Assembly (NCBI GenBank): GCA_964606415.1
Contig: CAZSGN010000022.1
Coordinates: 1 to 17,228, forward strand
Length of the DNA: 17,228 bases
Direction: 5' to 3'
Source: CAZSGN01 sp964606415
GTDB taxonomy: Bacteria > Bacteroidota > Bacteroidia > Bacteroidales > JBBRXJ01
The notes under the pieces were generated by a model. The model was not told the origin of the DNA. It saw nothing but the letters and a program-made list of their open reading frames with translations, and did not search any database. The position numbers and the translations under genes are program-made. This document shows, one piece after another, positions 8,075 through 15,805 of the stretch. Every line of letters starts with the position of its first letter. Position 1 is the stretch's first letter.

Positions 8075-10033
8075 TCAATTCAACTTTTCGCGGTCTTTAT
8101 TGAAAAGGTCCAGTTTAGTATTACACGCCTCCCATAATTCAAGTTGCTTATCCAATTCGATTTTAACATTCTGATATTGTTCAGATACGGATTGCTGATC
8201 AAGCTGATCCTGTTTATTCATTTCTCCGGCCAATCGCTCCGATTCATTTTCCAATTGTTCAATCTTCTTTTCTATTTGCTCAATATCCCGCTGAACCTTC
8301 CTGATTTTTTTATCAAGCTGTTTTCTTTGTTCGAACTTCTGTTTATTCCCCTGGGGGGCAGTCTGCTGAACACTTTGAGATGAGGCCATCGCTCCTTTTG
8401 TTTGTTCAAAATCCCACATGCTTCCGAGTTGTTTCTTCTCAAGAAAATCGTTAATATCCCCGGGATGCTCTTTAATTTCCCTGTTGCTAAACTCATAAAC
8501 CTGCTCAACCAATCCTTCCAGGAACTCACGATCATGAGATACAACAATTAATGTACCTTCATACTCATTTAAAGCCTGCTTTAATATTTCTTTAGAACGC
8601 ATATCCAAATGATTGGTAGGCTCATCAAGAATCAACAAATTATAAGGCTTCAGCAACATCCTGGCCATAGCCAATCGAGAACGCTCGCCACCACTTAAAA
8701 CCTTTACTCTTTTATCAATATCTTCCCCCGAAAACAAGAAAGCCCCAAGAATATCACGAACCTTTGTGCGAACATCCCCCACAGCCTCATCATCCAGCGT
8801 CTGGAAAACCGTCCTTTCAACATCCATCAAATCTTCCTGGTTCTGGGCAAAATAACCTAATTCTACCTGATGGCCCAATTGAAGCTCTCCCTGATAATCT
8901 AATTCACCCACGATCATCCGTGCCATGGTTGTTTTTCCTTCACCATTGCGCCCAACAAATGCGATTCGCTGATTCCGTGTAACGGTCAGATCAATATTAT
9001 CTAACACTTTATGATCACCAAACTGTTTAGAAACCCCTTTAGCCTGGACAACCACCTGTCCGGACCTCGGGGGAACAGGAAAACGTATTTTCATAGTTGC
9101 CCGGTCTTCCGGATCAATATCAATCCGGTCCATTTTCTCCAGCTGCCGGATTCTTTGCTGCACCTGCACCGCTTTGGTTGCCTGATATCGAAACCTTTGA
9201 ATAAACTCTTCGGACCGTTTAATCTCTTTTTGTTGATTGTCAAAAGCAGCCTTCTGTTGCTCGATTCGCTCTCTTCTTAGCTGTAAAAAAGAAGAATAAT
9301 TGACAGGATAATCATACAATTTTCCTAATGCAATTTCCATGGTTCTGTTTGTTACAGTATCAAGGAAACGTTTATCATGAGAAATGATCAAAGCGGCACC
9401 GTCAAAATTATTAAGAAAACCTTCCAGCCAAATAATAGATTCGATATCAAGATGATTAGTAGGCTCATCAAGCAACAGCAGGTCTGGCTGACGGAGCAGA
9501 ATTTTAGCCAGTTCAATACGCATCCGCCACCCCCCGCTAAATTCTGAAGTTTGGCGGGCAAAATCCTCTTTCTCAAACCCCAATCCCAACAACATTTTCT
9601 CAATTCGCCCCTCCAGCAAATTACCATCCAACATCTGCACTCTCTCGGTTTGATGAGCCAGCTCATCAATCAATTTGTGATATTCATCAGACTGATAATC
9701 TTGCCGGTGGGTAATTTCGTCAGACAGGTGATCTATCCTTGCCTGTATGTTGAGTAATTCATCAAAAGCTGATTCCGTCTCCTTCCATACATCACGATGA
9801 TCATGAACATTCATTTCCTGGGGTAAATAACCAACAGTTACACCCTCGCTTGTAGTAACTCCACCCCTGTCCGGCTCATTTTCTCCGGCAATAAGCCTTA
9901 AAATCGTTGTTTTTCCGGCACCATTTTTACCTACAAGGCCGACACGCTCTTTGCGGTTAATCATAAATGTAATACCGGAAAAAAGAGGCTCCCCGCCAAA
10001 CTCAATGCTTATATTATCTGCTGATACAATCAT
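8075..10033 (-). CDS. ABC-F family ATPase (Uup/YdiF-like, ribosome-associated)
   Basis: The 652-residue protein has two fused ABC ATPase domains and no membrane segments, which defines the ABC-F class of soluble translation factors rather than transporters. Domain 1 has Walker A GKNGAGKTT (Lys41), signature SGGWRMRIELAK and Walker B LLLLDEPTNHLD. Domain 2 has GRNGEGKTT (Lys367), LSGGERSRLAMAR and LLILDEPTNHLD. Between them is the long charged helical linker typical of ABC-F proteins, which reaches toward the ribosomal P-site. The last ~90 residues form a coiled coil rich in Gln, Lys and Glu, as in Uup and YdiF. A housekeeping role in translation is more likely than antibiotic resistance, but linker class was not resolved here. 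It starts at the ATG at 10031-10033, divergent from the hydrolase gene at 10248. Confidence 0.92.
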   Translation of the reverse strand: MIVSADNISIEFGGEPLFSGITFMINRKERVGLVGKNGAGKTTILRLIAGENEPDRGGVTTSEGVTVGYLPQEMNVHDHRDVWKETESAFDELLNIQARIDHLSDEITHRQDYQSDEYHKLIDELAHQTERVQMLDGNLLEGRIEKMLLGLGFEKEDFARQTSEFSGGWRMRIELAKILLRQPDLLLLDEPTNHLDIESIIWLEGFLNNFDGAALIISHDKRFLDTVTNRTMEIALGKLYDYPVNYSSFLQLRRERIEQQKAAFDNQQKEIKRSEEFIQRFRYQATKAVQVQQRIRQLEKMDRIDIDPEDRATMKIRFPVPPRSGQVVVQAKGVSKQFGDHKVLDNIDLTVTRNQRIAFVGRNGEGKTTMARMIVGELDYQGELQLGHQVELGYFAQNQEDLMDVERTVFQTLDDEAVGDVRTKVRDILGAFLFSGEDIDKRVKVLSGGERSRLAMARMLLKPYNLLILDEPTNHLDMRSKEILKQALNEYEGTLIVVSHDREFLEGLVEQVYEFSNREIKEHPGDINDFLEKKQLGSMWDFEQTKGAMASSQSVQQTAPQGNKQKFEQRKQLDKKIRKVQRDIEQIEKKIEQLENESERLAGEMNKQDQLDQQSVSEQYQNVKIELDKQLELWEACNTKLDLFNKDREKLN

Positions 10034-10199
10034 ATAATGGCGAAAATAAACAATTTTAATGGCTATAACGCAAGTAAAAAAAAGAAAAAAAACGAAATTA
10101 AATGCACTGATAATTTCTTTACTTAAAACTTTAAAAAAAGTTCCATCCCTTGCATACTAATCCAATCCCAAATTCCTTTTTAACTTTAACGTTCTCCTC

Positions 10200-10231
10200 A
10201 TTGACCTTTCTAAAAAAAAATGATAGTTTTA
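10200..10231 (+). promoter_or_regulatory. Candidate promoter of the PhnP-like hydrolase gene
   Basis: ATTG at 10200-10203 is followed 20 bases later by TAGTTTTA at 10224-10231, matching the Bacteroidota -33/-7 pattern except for the last base of each box's consensus. The implied leader before the TTG start at 10248 is very short. The match is imperfect, so confidence is low. Confidence 0.3.
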
Positions 10232-10247
10232 ACCCAAAAAACAAGCA

Positions 10248-11009
10248 TTGAAAATACAATTATTAGGTACCGGTACTTCACAAGGCGTCCCCATTATTGG
10301 ATGCCACTGTCCTGTCTGTCAATCAAAAGACCCCAAAGACAAAAGGCTAAGAAGCTCTGTATTGGTCGAAACGCAGGACACATCTATTGTCATTGACAGT
10401 GGTCCAGATTTCAGACAACAAATGTTGAATGCCAACGTGCGCGATCTTAATGCTATTTTGTTTACTCATGCACACCGGGATCATATAGCAGGCCTTGATG
10501 ATTCCAGAGCCTTTATTTTTCGAACCGGCAAAGCATTTGATATTTATGCAGAAAAAAATGTTATTCAAGAGCTGAAACAAATATTCGCTTATGCATTTTC
10601 CGGCAACCTTTACCCAGGCACCCCCAGGTTTAATATCCACACCATCAGCCTTGAGCCATTTCCCATTGGCGACATGATTATCCAGCCCATCAGGGGCTAT
10701 CATCATCAATTGCCTGTCCTGGGTTTCCGTATCGAAGATTTTGTTTATGTAACAGATGTAAACCATATACCCGACGAAGAAAAAAACAAAATGATGAATG
10801 CTAAAGTTCTGGTTCTGGATGCTCTCCGGATCAAAGAACACATCTCACACTTCAACCTCGATCAAGCGATTGAATTGGCTAAAGAATTAAAACCCCAAAA
10901 AACATTCTTCACCCATATCAGCCATGAGATGGGATTTCATAAAGAGGTCAGCCAGCAACTTCCGGAAACCATATACCTGGGAAATGATCAATTGACCATT
11001 AACTTGTAA
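10248..11009 (+). CDS. PhnP-like metallo-beta-lactamase-fold hydrolase
   Basis: This 253-residue cytosolic protein begins at TTG. No ATG is available, and the family's conserved beginning, MKIQLLGTGTSQGVP, follows directly. The zinc-binding signature of the fold is intact as THAHRDH (His74, His76, Asp78, His79). It is followed by GYHHQLPVLGFRI, by YVTDVNH with its metal-bridging Asp, and by a late His in THISHEMG. An N-terminal cluster, Cys19, Cys21 and Cys24 (GCHCPVC), matches the structural zinc site of PhnP. PhnP is a phosphodiesterase acting on cyclic phosphoribosyl compounds; other relatives cut nucleic acids or nucleotides. No phosphonate (phn) genes are nearby, so that specific pathway is not supported. 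It is transcribed away from the ABC-F gene. Confidence 0.82.
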   Translation: MKIQLLGTGTSQGVPIIGCHCPVCQSKDPKDKRLRSSVLVETQDTSIVIDSGPDFRQQMLNANVRDLNAILFTHAHRDHIAGLDDSRAFIFRTGKAFDIYAEKNVIQELKQIFAYAFSGNLYPGTPRFNIHTISLEPFPIGDMIIQPIRGYHHQLPVLGFRIEDFVYVTDVNHIPDEEKNKMMNAKVLVLDALRIKEHISHFNLDQAIELAKELKPQKTFFTHISHEMGFHKEVSQQLPETIYLGNDQLTINL

Positions 11010-11067
11010 TAATAGCAGGTAATATCAAAAGCACATCTGGAAATTTTGAAATTGGTTTAATTTTTGT

Positions 11068-11082
11068 TAACTTATGAAGTTA
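11068..11082. repeat. Inverted repeat before the DUF427 gene
   Basis: TAACTT at 11068-11073 and AAGTTA at 11077-11082 form a perfect 6-base inverted repeat around ATG, 21 bases ahead of the DUF427 start codon. It follows the T-rich stretch TTTAATTTTTG, which resembles a -7 box with one extra base. It could be an operator or a leader hairpin. Confidence 0.3.
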
Positions 11083-11103
11083 CATCCTCTAAAAAAATAA
11101 ACC

Positions 11104-11388
11104 ATGAAGGCCAAATGGAATAATCAAGAACTTGCAAATAGTTCAAAAACAATCGAAATTGAAGGTAATCAATACTTTCCTCCAGAATCGGTTAACCAGG
11201 CATTTTTACAAGACAGCAACAGTCATACAAGCTGTTACTGGAAAGGCAAAGCGTCTTATTACAATATTGTGGTTGATGGTAACAAGTTATCAGACGGTGC
11301 ATGGTATTATCCCCATCCCTCGGAAAAAGCGCAAGAAATAAAAGATTATATCGCTTTTGATAAAGATGTGCTTATTACCGGGGAATAA
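11104..11388 (+). CDS. DUF427 domain protein
   Basis: The 94-residue protein matches the DUF427 family over its whole length. It shows the alternating conserved blocks KAKWNNQELANSSKTIEIEGNQYFPPES, then TSCYWKGKASYYNI, then DGAWYYPHPSEKAQEIKDYIAFDKDV. The internal WKGxAxYY and AWYYPxP motifs and the IKDYIAF ending are characteristic. Structures of this family are small beta-sandwich-like folds and no biochemical role is established. It starts at ATG 11104, 94 bases after the hydrolase gene. The large gap before glgX, which has its own -7 box, suggests DUF427 is transcribed alone or with the hydrolase. Confidence 0.85.
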   Translation: MKAKWNNQELANSSKTIEIEGNQYFPPESVNQAFLQDSNSHTSCYWKGKASYYNIVVDGNKLSDGAWYYPHPSEKAQEIKDYIAFDKDVLITGE

Positions 11389-11590
11389 AACATCAAGGCT
11401 GACAGGTATTTTTTGACAAATACTACGAAAACAGTTTTTTTACGCAATTCAACCATAGGATTTAAGGCAGCTATAAACTTGTTCATTTCTTGTCCGTCCA
11501 CTGACTGATTTTTGTCATTAGTCTTAGATGATATTTCATTTTTGCAGAGGGTCGCATAATTCACATGGTTTTTTAAGGATTTAGTGGATT

Positions 11591-11607
11591 TTGTTGCCGG
11601 GCAACAA
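11591..11607. repeat. 17-base perfect hairpin, TTGTTGC-CGG-GCAACAA
   Basis: Seven bases pair perfectly around a CGG loop, and the GC content is well above the surroundings. The flank TTGCCGGGCAACAATG matches the right end of the mobile-element candidate near 15770 at most positions. No T-tract follows on either strand, so it is not a standard terminator for a neighbouring gene. Confidence 0.5.
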
Positions 11608-11716
11608 TGTAAAAAAATACATAAACTTCTATTAATGATCACCCAACAATCAAACCAATCTACTGATCCAATAATCTAATAACTTAAGAATCTTATTATT
11701 CCTCAAATATTAAAAT

Positions 11717-11724
11717 TAATTTTG
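11717..11724 (+). promoter_or_regulatory. Bacteroidota-type -7 box for glgX
   Basis: TAATTTTG matches the TAnnTTTG consensus exactly and lies 54 bases before the glgX ATG. At the expected ~19-base spacing upstream there is only a partial -33 match (TTAT), so the call rests on the -7 box and its position. Confidence 0.5.
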
Positions 11725-11778
11725 TCGTGATAAAACTAAAAATCTCAATTAAATAACCAACAATAAATAATAACCACA

Positions 11779-13917
11779 ATGAAGAAATACAAGGGCGCTA
11801 TTTGGCCCGGAAAACCATATCCACTTGGCGCAACATATGACGGAGAAGGCGTTAATTTTGCCTTATTCAGCGAGCACGCAACAGGAGTAAAATTATGCTT
11901 ATTTGACAACCCTGAAGACCAGGAAGAATCAGCTGAGATTCAATTAACGGAATTGACAGATTATGTCTGGCACATATATCTGCCAGATATAAAGCCAGGA
12001 CAATTATACGGATACCGGGTATATGGCTCTTATCACCCAGAGAGCGGACATCGCTTTAACCCTCACAAACTTGTAATAGATCCCTATGCATTTGCCATAA
12101 TGGGTAAGACAGAGGTGCATGATAAAATGTTTGGCTATCCATTATCTTCAAAATCAGACAAGCCGGATCTGATTAAAGACACCCAAAATAATACTGATCA
12201 AACAAATAAATGTGTAGTTGTTAACACAGCATTCGATTGGGGAAATACATCTCGCCCCCAAACCCCGATGCATCAATCTATAATCTACGAGCTCAATGTC
12301 AAAGGATTTACTGCTCAACATCCGGATGTCCCTGCCGAAGAGCGCGGCACCTATAAAGGAATGGCCAATCCCTCGGTCATTAAGTATTTTAAAGACCTGG
12401 GCATTACTGCGATAGAATTAATGCCTGTTCATCATTTTGTCCATAACAAATTTTTACTGGACAAAGGACTAAGTAATTACTGGGGGTACAATTCAATCGG
12501 CTATTTTGCCCCTCATGCCGAATACTCCTCATCAGGCAGCAATGGACAACAAGTGAATGAATTCAAAGAAATGGTAAAAGCCTATCACGAAGCCGGTATC
12601 GAAGTTATTCTTGATGTGGTTTATAATCATTCGGGAGAAGGAGACCATTTAGGGCCAACACTAAATTTTAAAGGTATTGATAACATAAATTATTACCGGT
12701 TATCTAAGGACAACCCGCGCTTTTACACCGATTATACAGGAACAGGCAACACACTCAATATGCTAACTGCCAGGACACTTCAAATGGTTATGGACAGTCT
12801 TCGGTACTGGGCACAAGAGATGCATGTTGATGGTTTTCGATTCGACCTGGCGAGTACACTTGCACGAGGCCTGTATGATATTGGCAAATTATCGACTTTT
12901 CTTGATACCATCCACCAGGACCCTGTCATTTCTCAACTTAAGTTAATCGCTGAACCATGGGATCTTGGAGAAGGAGGGTATCAAGTAGGTAACTTCCCTG
13001 TTCTATGGGCAGAATGGAATGGTAAATACCGCGACAGCCTTAGAAAATTCTGGCGGGGCGATGAAAGCCAGGTTATGGAGCTGGCATACCGCCTCAGTGG
13101 CAGCAGCGACTTGTACGAAGATAACGGGAAAAGGCCTACAGCAAGCATCAACTTTGTAACCTGCCATGACGGATTTACACTTCATGATTTGGTAAGCTAC
13201 AATAAAAAACATAATAAGAATAACGGTGAGAAAAACAAAGATGGTGAAAATCATAATATCAGCTGGAATAGTGGCGTAGAAGGTCCTACCAATGATCCCG
13301 AAATCATCGCGCTAAGGGAAAAAAGGAAACGAAATTTTCTCGCCATGCTTTTATTTAGCCATGGTGTGCCCATGATCAGCCATGGAGATGAATACGGACG
13401 AACACAATCAGGGAATAACAACGCTTATTGCCAGGATAATGAGCTAACATGGATGAAATGGGAACGAAACGAACAACAAGAAAAACTATTCCAATTCACC
13501 AAAAAAATCATCCAGTTAAGAAAAAAACACCCTGTATTTCAGAAAAGACGATACTTTAAGGGCAGAGAAATTCATGGAGAAAACATCAAAGATATCCGTT
13601 GGCTAAATACAGACGGCACCAACATGGATGACAAGGAATGGCACACGAGTTATATCCGGGCTATGGGTATGCTCCTTAACGGCACTCTTCTCCAGGAAGT
13701 AAATGAAAAAGGAGAAGAAATCAAAGACAGTATTCTGCTAATGCTCATGAATAGCTACTGGGAACCCATATCCTTCACTTTACCCCTGGAAGATGTATCG
13801 CCAAACTGGAAAGTATTGATTGACACAAATGATCAATCAACAGAATCTGAAGAAAGCATAGTTAGTAAAGTATATGAACTAAAAGCCAGATCATTAGTAC
13901 TCTTAGAGAACATCTAA
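11779..13917 (+). CDS. glgX: Glycogen debranching enzyme GlgX / isoamylase type
   Basis: The 712-residue cytosolic enzyme hydrolyses alpha-1,6 branch linkages of glycogen or limit dextrins. Residues about 10-100 form the CBM48 domain (GATYDGEGVNFALFSEHA). The GH13 catalytic barrel follows with all four conserved regions: DVVYNHSGEG, GFRFDLAS with nucleophile Asp356, LIAEPWDLG with acid/base Glu392, and FVTCHDGFTLHD with Asp464. A C-terminal all-beta domain closes the chain. Length and region order match the GH13_11 subfamily. No other glycogen genes lie in the window, so it seems to stand alone. It has a -7 box upstream and converges on the methyltransferase gene at 14014. A TreX-like specificity cannot be excluded. 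Confidence 0.93.
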   Translation: MKKYKGAIWPGKPYPLGATYDGEGVNFALFSEHATGVKLCLFDNPEDQEESAEIQLTELTDYVWHIYLPDIKPGQLYGYRVYGSYHPESGHRFNPHKLVIDPYAFAIMGKTEVHDKMFGYPLSSKSDKPDLIKDTQNNTDQTNKCVVVNTAFDWGNTSRPQTPMHQSIIYELNVKGFTAQHPDVPAEERGTYKGMANPSVIKYFKDLGITAIELMPVHHFVHNKFLLDKGLSNYWGYNSIGYFAPHAEYSSSGSNGQQVNEFKEMVKAYHEAGIEVILDVVYNHSGEGDHLGPTLNFKGIDNINYYRLSKDNPRFYTDYTGTGNTLNMLTARTLQMVMDSLRYWAQEMHVDGFRFDLASTLARGLYDIGKLSTFLDTIHQDPVISQLKLIAEPWDLGEGGYQVGNFPVLWAEWNGKYRDSLRKFWRGDESQVMELAYRLSGSSDLYEDNGKRPTASINFVTCHDGFTLHDLVSYNKKHNKNNGEKNKDGENHNISWNSGVEGPTNDPEIIALREKRKRNFLAMLLFSHGVPMISHGDEYGRTQSGNNNAYCQDNELTWMKWERNEQQEKLFQFTKKIIQLRKKHPVFQKRRYFKGREIHGENIKDIRWLNTDGTNMDDKEWHTSYIRAMGMLLNGTLLQEVNEKGEEIKDSILLMLMNSYWEPISFTLPLEDVSPNWKVLIDTNDQSTESEESIVSKVYELKARSLVLLENI

Positions 13918-14013
13918 CGGAAACTCACCTAAATCAAAAATGAATGATTGATCTTAACATCAAGAAATGATCGTAAAAAAACAAGAAGGGTTGCGCGTAA
14001 TTTCAGCTATTGA

Positions 14014-14721
14014 TCATTTACCGATAAGAAAAATCGCTGGTATTTTATGAAGATTATTGGGACTTTTATTCTTCCATTCGGCAATTTTGCGCGTTTTTAT
14101 TTGCTCATTTTCGCCTGTAATATCAGAAGCAATTGAAAAATAAACAGAAGGACTGCAGGCATTTAAAACATCTTCAATCAACTTATTATTTCGATAAGGC
14201 GCCTCCATAAAAATCTGCGTTTGATCCTCTTTCAAAACACGTTTTTCGAGTTCCTTTAGTTTTTTTATCCTGGCACCACGTTCTATGGGGAGATAACCAT
14301 TAAATGCAAAATTCTGGCCATTAAGGCCGGAAGCAGCTAAAGCCAGAAAGATGGATGAAGGCCCTGAAACAGGTTGAACAATAATACCCCTTTGATGCGC
14401 CAACCTAACAATAGAAGAACCAGGATCGGCAATGCAAGGCTGGCCTGCTTCAGATAAAAGCCCAACTATTTCTCCTGCCATTGCAGGTTTTAAAAAACCG
14501 GGGAATTGTTTTTCCCCGGCATGTTTATCAATTTCATAGAAAATTAAATCATCAATGGCCTTTGAAATACCGGCTTTTTTCAAAAAACGCCGAGCCGTCC
14601 GCACATTTTCAACAATAAAATAACGAGGCTGGTTAATCACTTCATCAAAACGCCCCGGCAACACCTCTTCTGTTGAACGATCACTAATGCCCGTAGGAAT
14701 AATAAACAATTTACCCGGCAT
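14014..14721 (-). CDS. Tetrapyrrole-methylase-fold SAM methyltransferase, divergent RsmI relative
   Basis: The 235-residue protein shares the fold and order of motifs of RsmI, which 2'-O-methylates C1402 of 16S rRNA. It has LFIIPTGISDRS at the N-terminus, GLLSEAGQPCIADPGSSIV for SAM binding (about 85-105), PVSGPSSIFLALAASGL, NFAFNGYLP and IFMEAPYRN. It departs from canonical RsmI near residues 35-45: the usual AEDTR block is replaced by VENVRTARRF, and the PIGN of the first motif is PTGIS. Bacteroidota commonly carry such a second paralogue whose substrate has not been proven. It follows aroE by 27 bases on the same strand and is probably cotranscribed with it. It may modify rRNA, but that is inference. 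Confidence 0.8.
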   Translation of the reverse strand: MPGKLFIIPTGISDRSTEEVLPGRFDEVINQPRYFIVENVRTARRFLKKAGISKAIDDLIFYEIDKHAGEKQFPGFLKPAMAGEIVGLLSEAGQPCIADPGSSIVRLAHQRGIIVQPVSGPSSIFLALAASGLNGQNFAFNGYLPIERGARIKKLKELEKRVLKEDQTQIFMEAPYRNNKLIEDVLNACSPSVYFSIASDITGENEQIKTRKIAEWKNKSPNNLHKIPAIFLIGK

Positions 14722-14748
14722 ATCAAATTTAAATTTAAAAAACCATTA

Positions 14749-15528
14749 TTAAGCAGGCGCCTGCGCCAAACGGCTTGACTTTCTGGGTTCTGTCCATATC
14801 TTCCAGGAACGAACTGCCTGAACTTCAAGCATCTGCTTACCATTCTTTACACGAGCACCTTTTTTCTCTCCTTTTTCAAGAAACTTGGTTTTTTCAGGAT
14901 TATAAACCAGGTCAAAAAGATAATGATCCGGTGTCAATGCATCATAAGGTATATCAGGAGCTTCTCCTGTGCTTGGATACATCCCGATGGGGGTCGTATT
15001 AATAATTAATGAATGAGCCTGAATCACTTCCGGCGTCAACTGCTCGTAGGTGATTCTATCTTCCCCTTCTGACCTGGAAACATATTGAAAATCAATCTCC
15101 TTCTTCCTCAAAGCAAACTCGACAGCTTTAGCAGCGCCTCCTGTTCCAAGAATTAATGCTTTCTTATCATCCTCCCGAAGCTCCTCATCCAAAGCATTCC
15201 TGAACCCATATTCATCGGTATTATATCCTTCCAAAACCAAACCTTTCCGCTTGTGCAGAATCTGAATGGTATTTACAGCACCAATTTCCCGGGAAGTAAC
15301 AGAAATGTGATCCAAAAAAGGAATCACTTTTTCTTTGTAAGGTATTGTTACATTCAACCCTACAAGATCAGGATTATCTTTAATCAACTGAGGTAGCTCC
15401 TGTATACTCTCAATAGGAAAATTCTCATATTGATAATCATCCAGTCCTTCGTTTTTGAACTTTGTGTTAAAAAATTCTTTGGAAAAAGAATGAGACAACG
15501 GGAACCCTATTAAACCAAATTTTTTCAT
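14749..15528 (-). CDS. aroE: Shikimate dehydrogenase
   Basis: This NADP-dependent enzyme reduces 3-dehydroshikimate to shikimate in the chorismate pathway. The 259 residues begin with FGLIGFPLSHSFSKEFFN, whose Ser12 and Ser14 match the shikimate-binding serines. NVTIPYKEKV follows with catalytic Lys65. The nucleotide-binding Rossmann part shows LGTGGAAKAVEFAL and NTTPIGMYPS, and the C-terminus has FDLVYNPEKTKFL and KNGKQMLEVQAV. It is slightly longer than many Bacteroidota AroE proteins because of a basic tail, EPRKSSRLAQAPA. A perfect GC-rich palindrome lies at the end of the gene. The methyltransferase gene follows 27 bases downstream. I saw no clear promoter before the ATG at 15526-15528. 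Confidence 0.94.
   Translation of the reverse strand: MKKFGLIGFPLSHSFSKEFFNTKFKNEGLDDYQYENFPIESIQELPQLIKDNPDLVGLNVTIPYKEKVIPFLDHISVTSREIGAVNTIQILHKRKGLVLEGYNTDEYGFRNALDEELREDDKKALILGTGGAAKAVEFALRKKEIDFQYVSRSEGEDRITYEQLTPEVIQAHSLIINTTPIGMYPSTGEAPDIPYDALTPDHYLFDLVYNPEKTKFLEKGEKKGARVKNGKQMLEVQAVRSWKIWTEPRKSSRLAQAPA
14753..14764. repeat. GC-rich palindrome at the aroE 3' end
   Basis: GCAGGCGCCTGC is a perfect 12-base palindrome overlapping the last codons of aroE, with overlapping GGCG/CGCC pairing and a TTTTTT run about 10 bases downstream on the minus strand. It could attenuate read-through into the methyltransferase gene, but the stems are short. Confidence 0.3.
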
Positions 15529-15581
15529 AAGTATAGAATTTTAAATTGACAGCAAAAAATTAACACTTTTTTTTTAAAAAA

Positions 15582-15599
15582 CATTGAAATAAGTCAATG
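15582..15599 (-). terminator. Weak stem-loop with T6 on the minus strand
   Basis: CATTGA (15582-15587) pairs with TCAATG (15594-15599) over a 6-base loop. On the minus strand TTTTTT follows directly. It could end transcripts coming from the DUF368 gene, but the stem is AT-rich and weak. Confidence 0.3.
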
Positions 15600-15622
15600 A
15601 TCGTTTAAAAAAAAATCATGAG

Positions 15623-15779
15623 TGTCCGATAAGAAATAACAGGACACCGCTACGCGGTTATATTACTTCATCTATTTCAATTTTCTACAATCAGGACGCT
15701 GCTATACAGCTTATTACAGTCACGCAGTGACGACCTATTTGCAGTAGATGCAGGGTTGTGCATTCATTTTTACCGGACA
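15623..15779. mobile_element. 157-bp MITE-like element with terminal inverted repeats and four hairpins
   Basis: The left end TGTCCGATAAGAAAT (15623-15637) and the reverse complement of the right end (15765-15779, TGTCCGGTAAAAATG) agree at 11 of 15 positions, nearly all in the outer 13. The inside carries four short perfect stem-loops: ACCGC-TAC-GCGGT at 15646-15658, GCTG-CTATA-CAGC at 15698-15710, GTCAC-GCA-GTGAC at 15719-15731 and ATGCA-GGGTTG-TGCAT at 15748-15763. The first three share a frame of CAG(G)AC or CAGTCAC before the stem and a TTATT/CTATT-type tail, as if one unit had been repeated and diverged. There is no open frame for a transposase. It looks like a non-autonomous element or insertion-sequence remnant. 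No clear target duplication is visible. Confidence 0.55.
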
Positions 15780-15805
15780 ACAGTGAAAAAAACACCCCCC
15801 TCCAT

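Larger units (their letters stand above)
11389..11778. other. 390-base non-coding region upstream of glgX
   Basis: This holds no convincing gene. It contains a GTATTT/AAATAC stem-loop at 11406-11423 just after the DUF427 stop, a 17-base perfect hairpin at 11591-11607, and a perfect -7 box at 11717-11724. The stretch 11490-11607 has end sequences resembling those of the mobile-element candidate at 15623-15779. A minus-strand open frame covering 11346-11642 has no family resemblance and overlaps the DUF427 3' end, so it is not called. Confidence 0.5.

Noticed and set aside
8075..10033. ABC-F gene as an antibiotic-resistance determinant
   Set aside because: The long coiled-coil C-terminus and housekeeping context fit Uup/YdiF-like proteins; no attenuating leader or mobile context is seen.
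10347..10841. Minus-strand 164-codon frame inside the PhnP-like gene
   Set aside because: It is fully antisense to a gene with intact zinc-binding motifs and has no recognisable domain; a shadow frame.
11346..11642. Minus-strand open frame of 98 codons upstream of glgX
   Set aside because: It overlaps the 3' end of the DUF427 gene, shows no family motif, signal peptide or plausible composition, and lies across the hairpin at 11591-11607. It is more likely a chance frame.
15620..15780. Short regularly spaced hairpins as a CRISPR array
   Set aside because: Stem sequences differ, spacing is irregular (about 52, 21 and 29 bases) and there are no identical repeats or cas genes.
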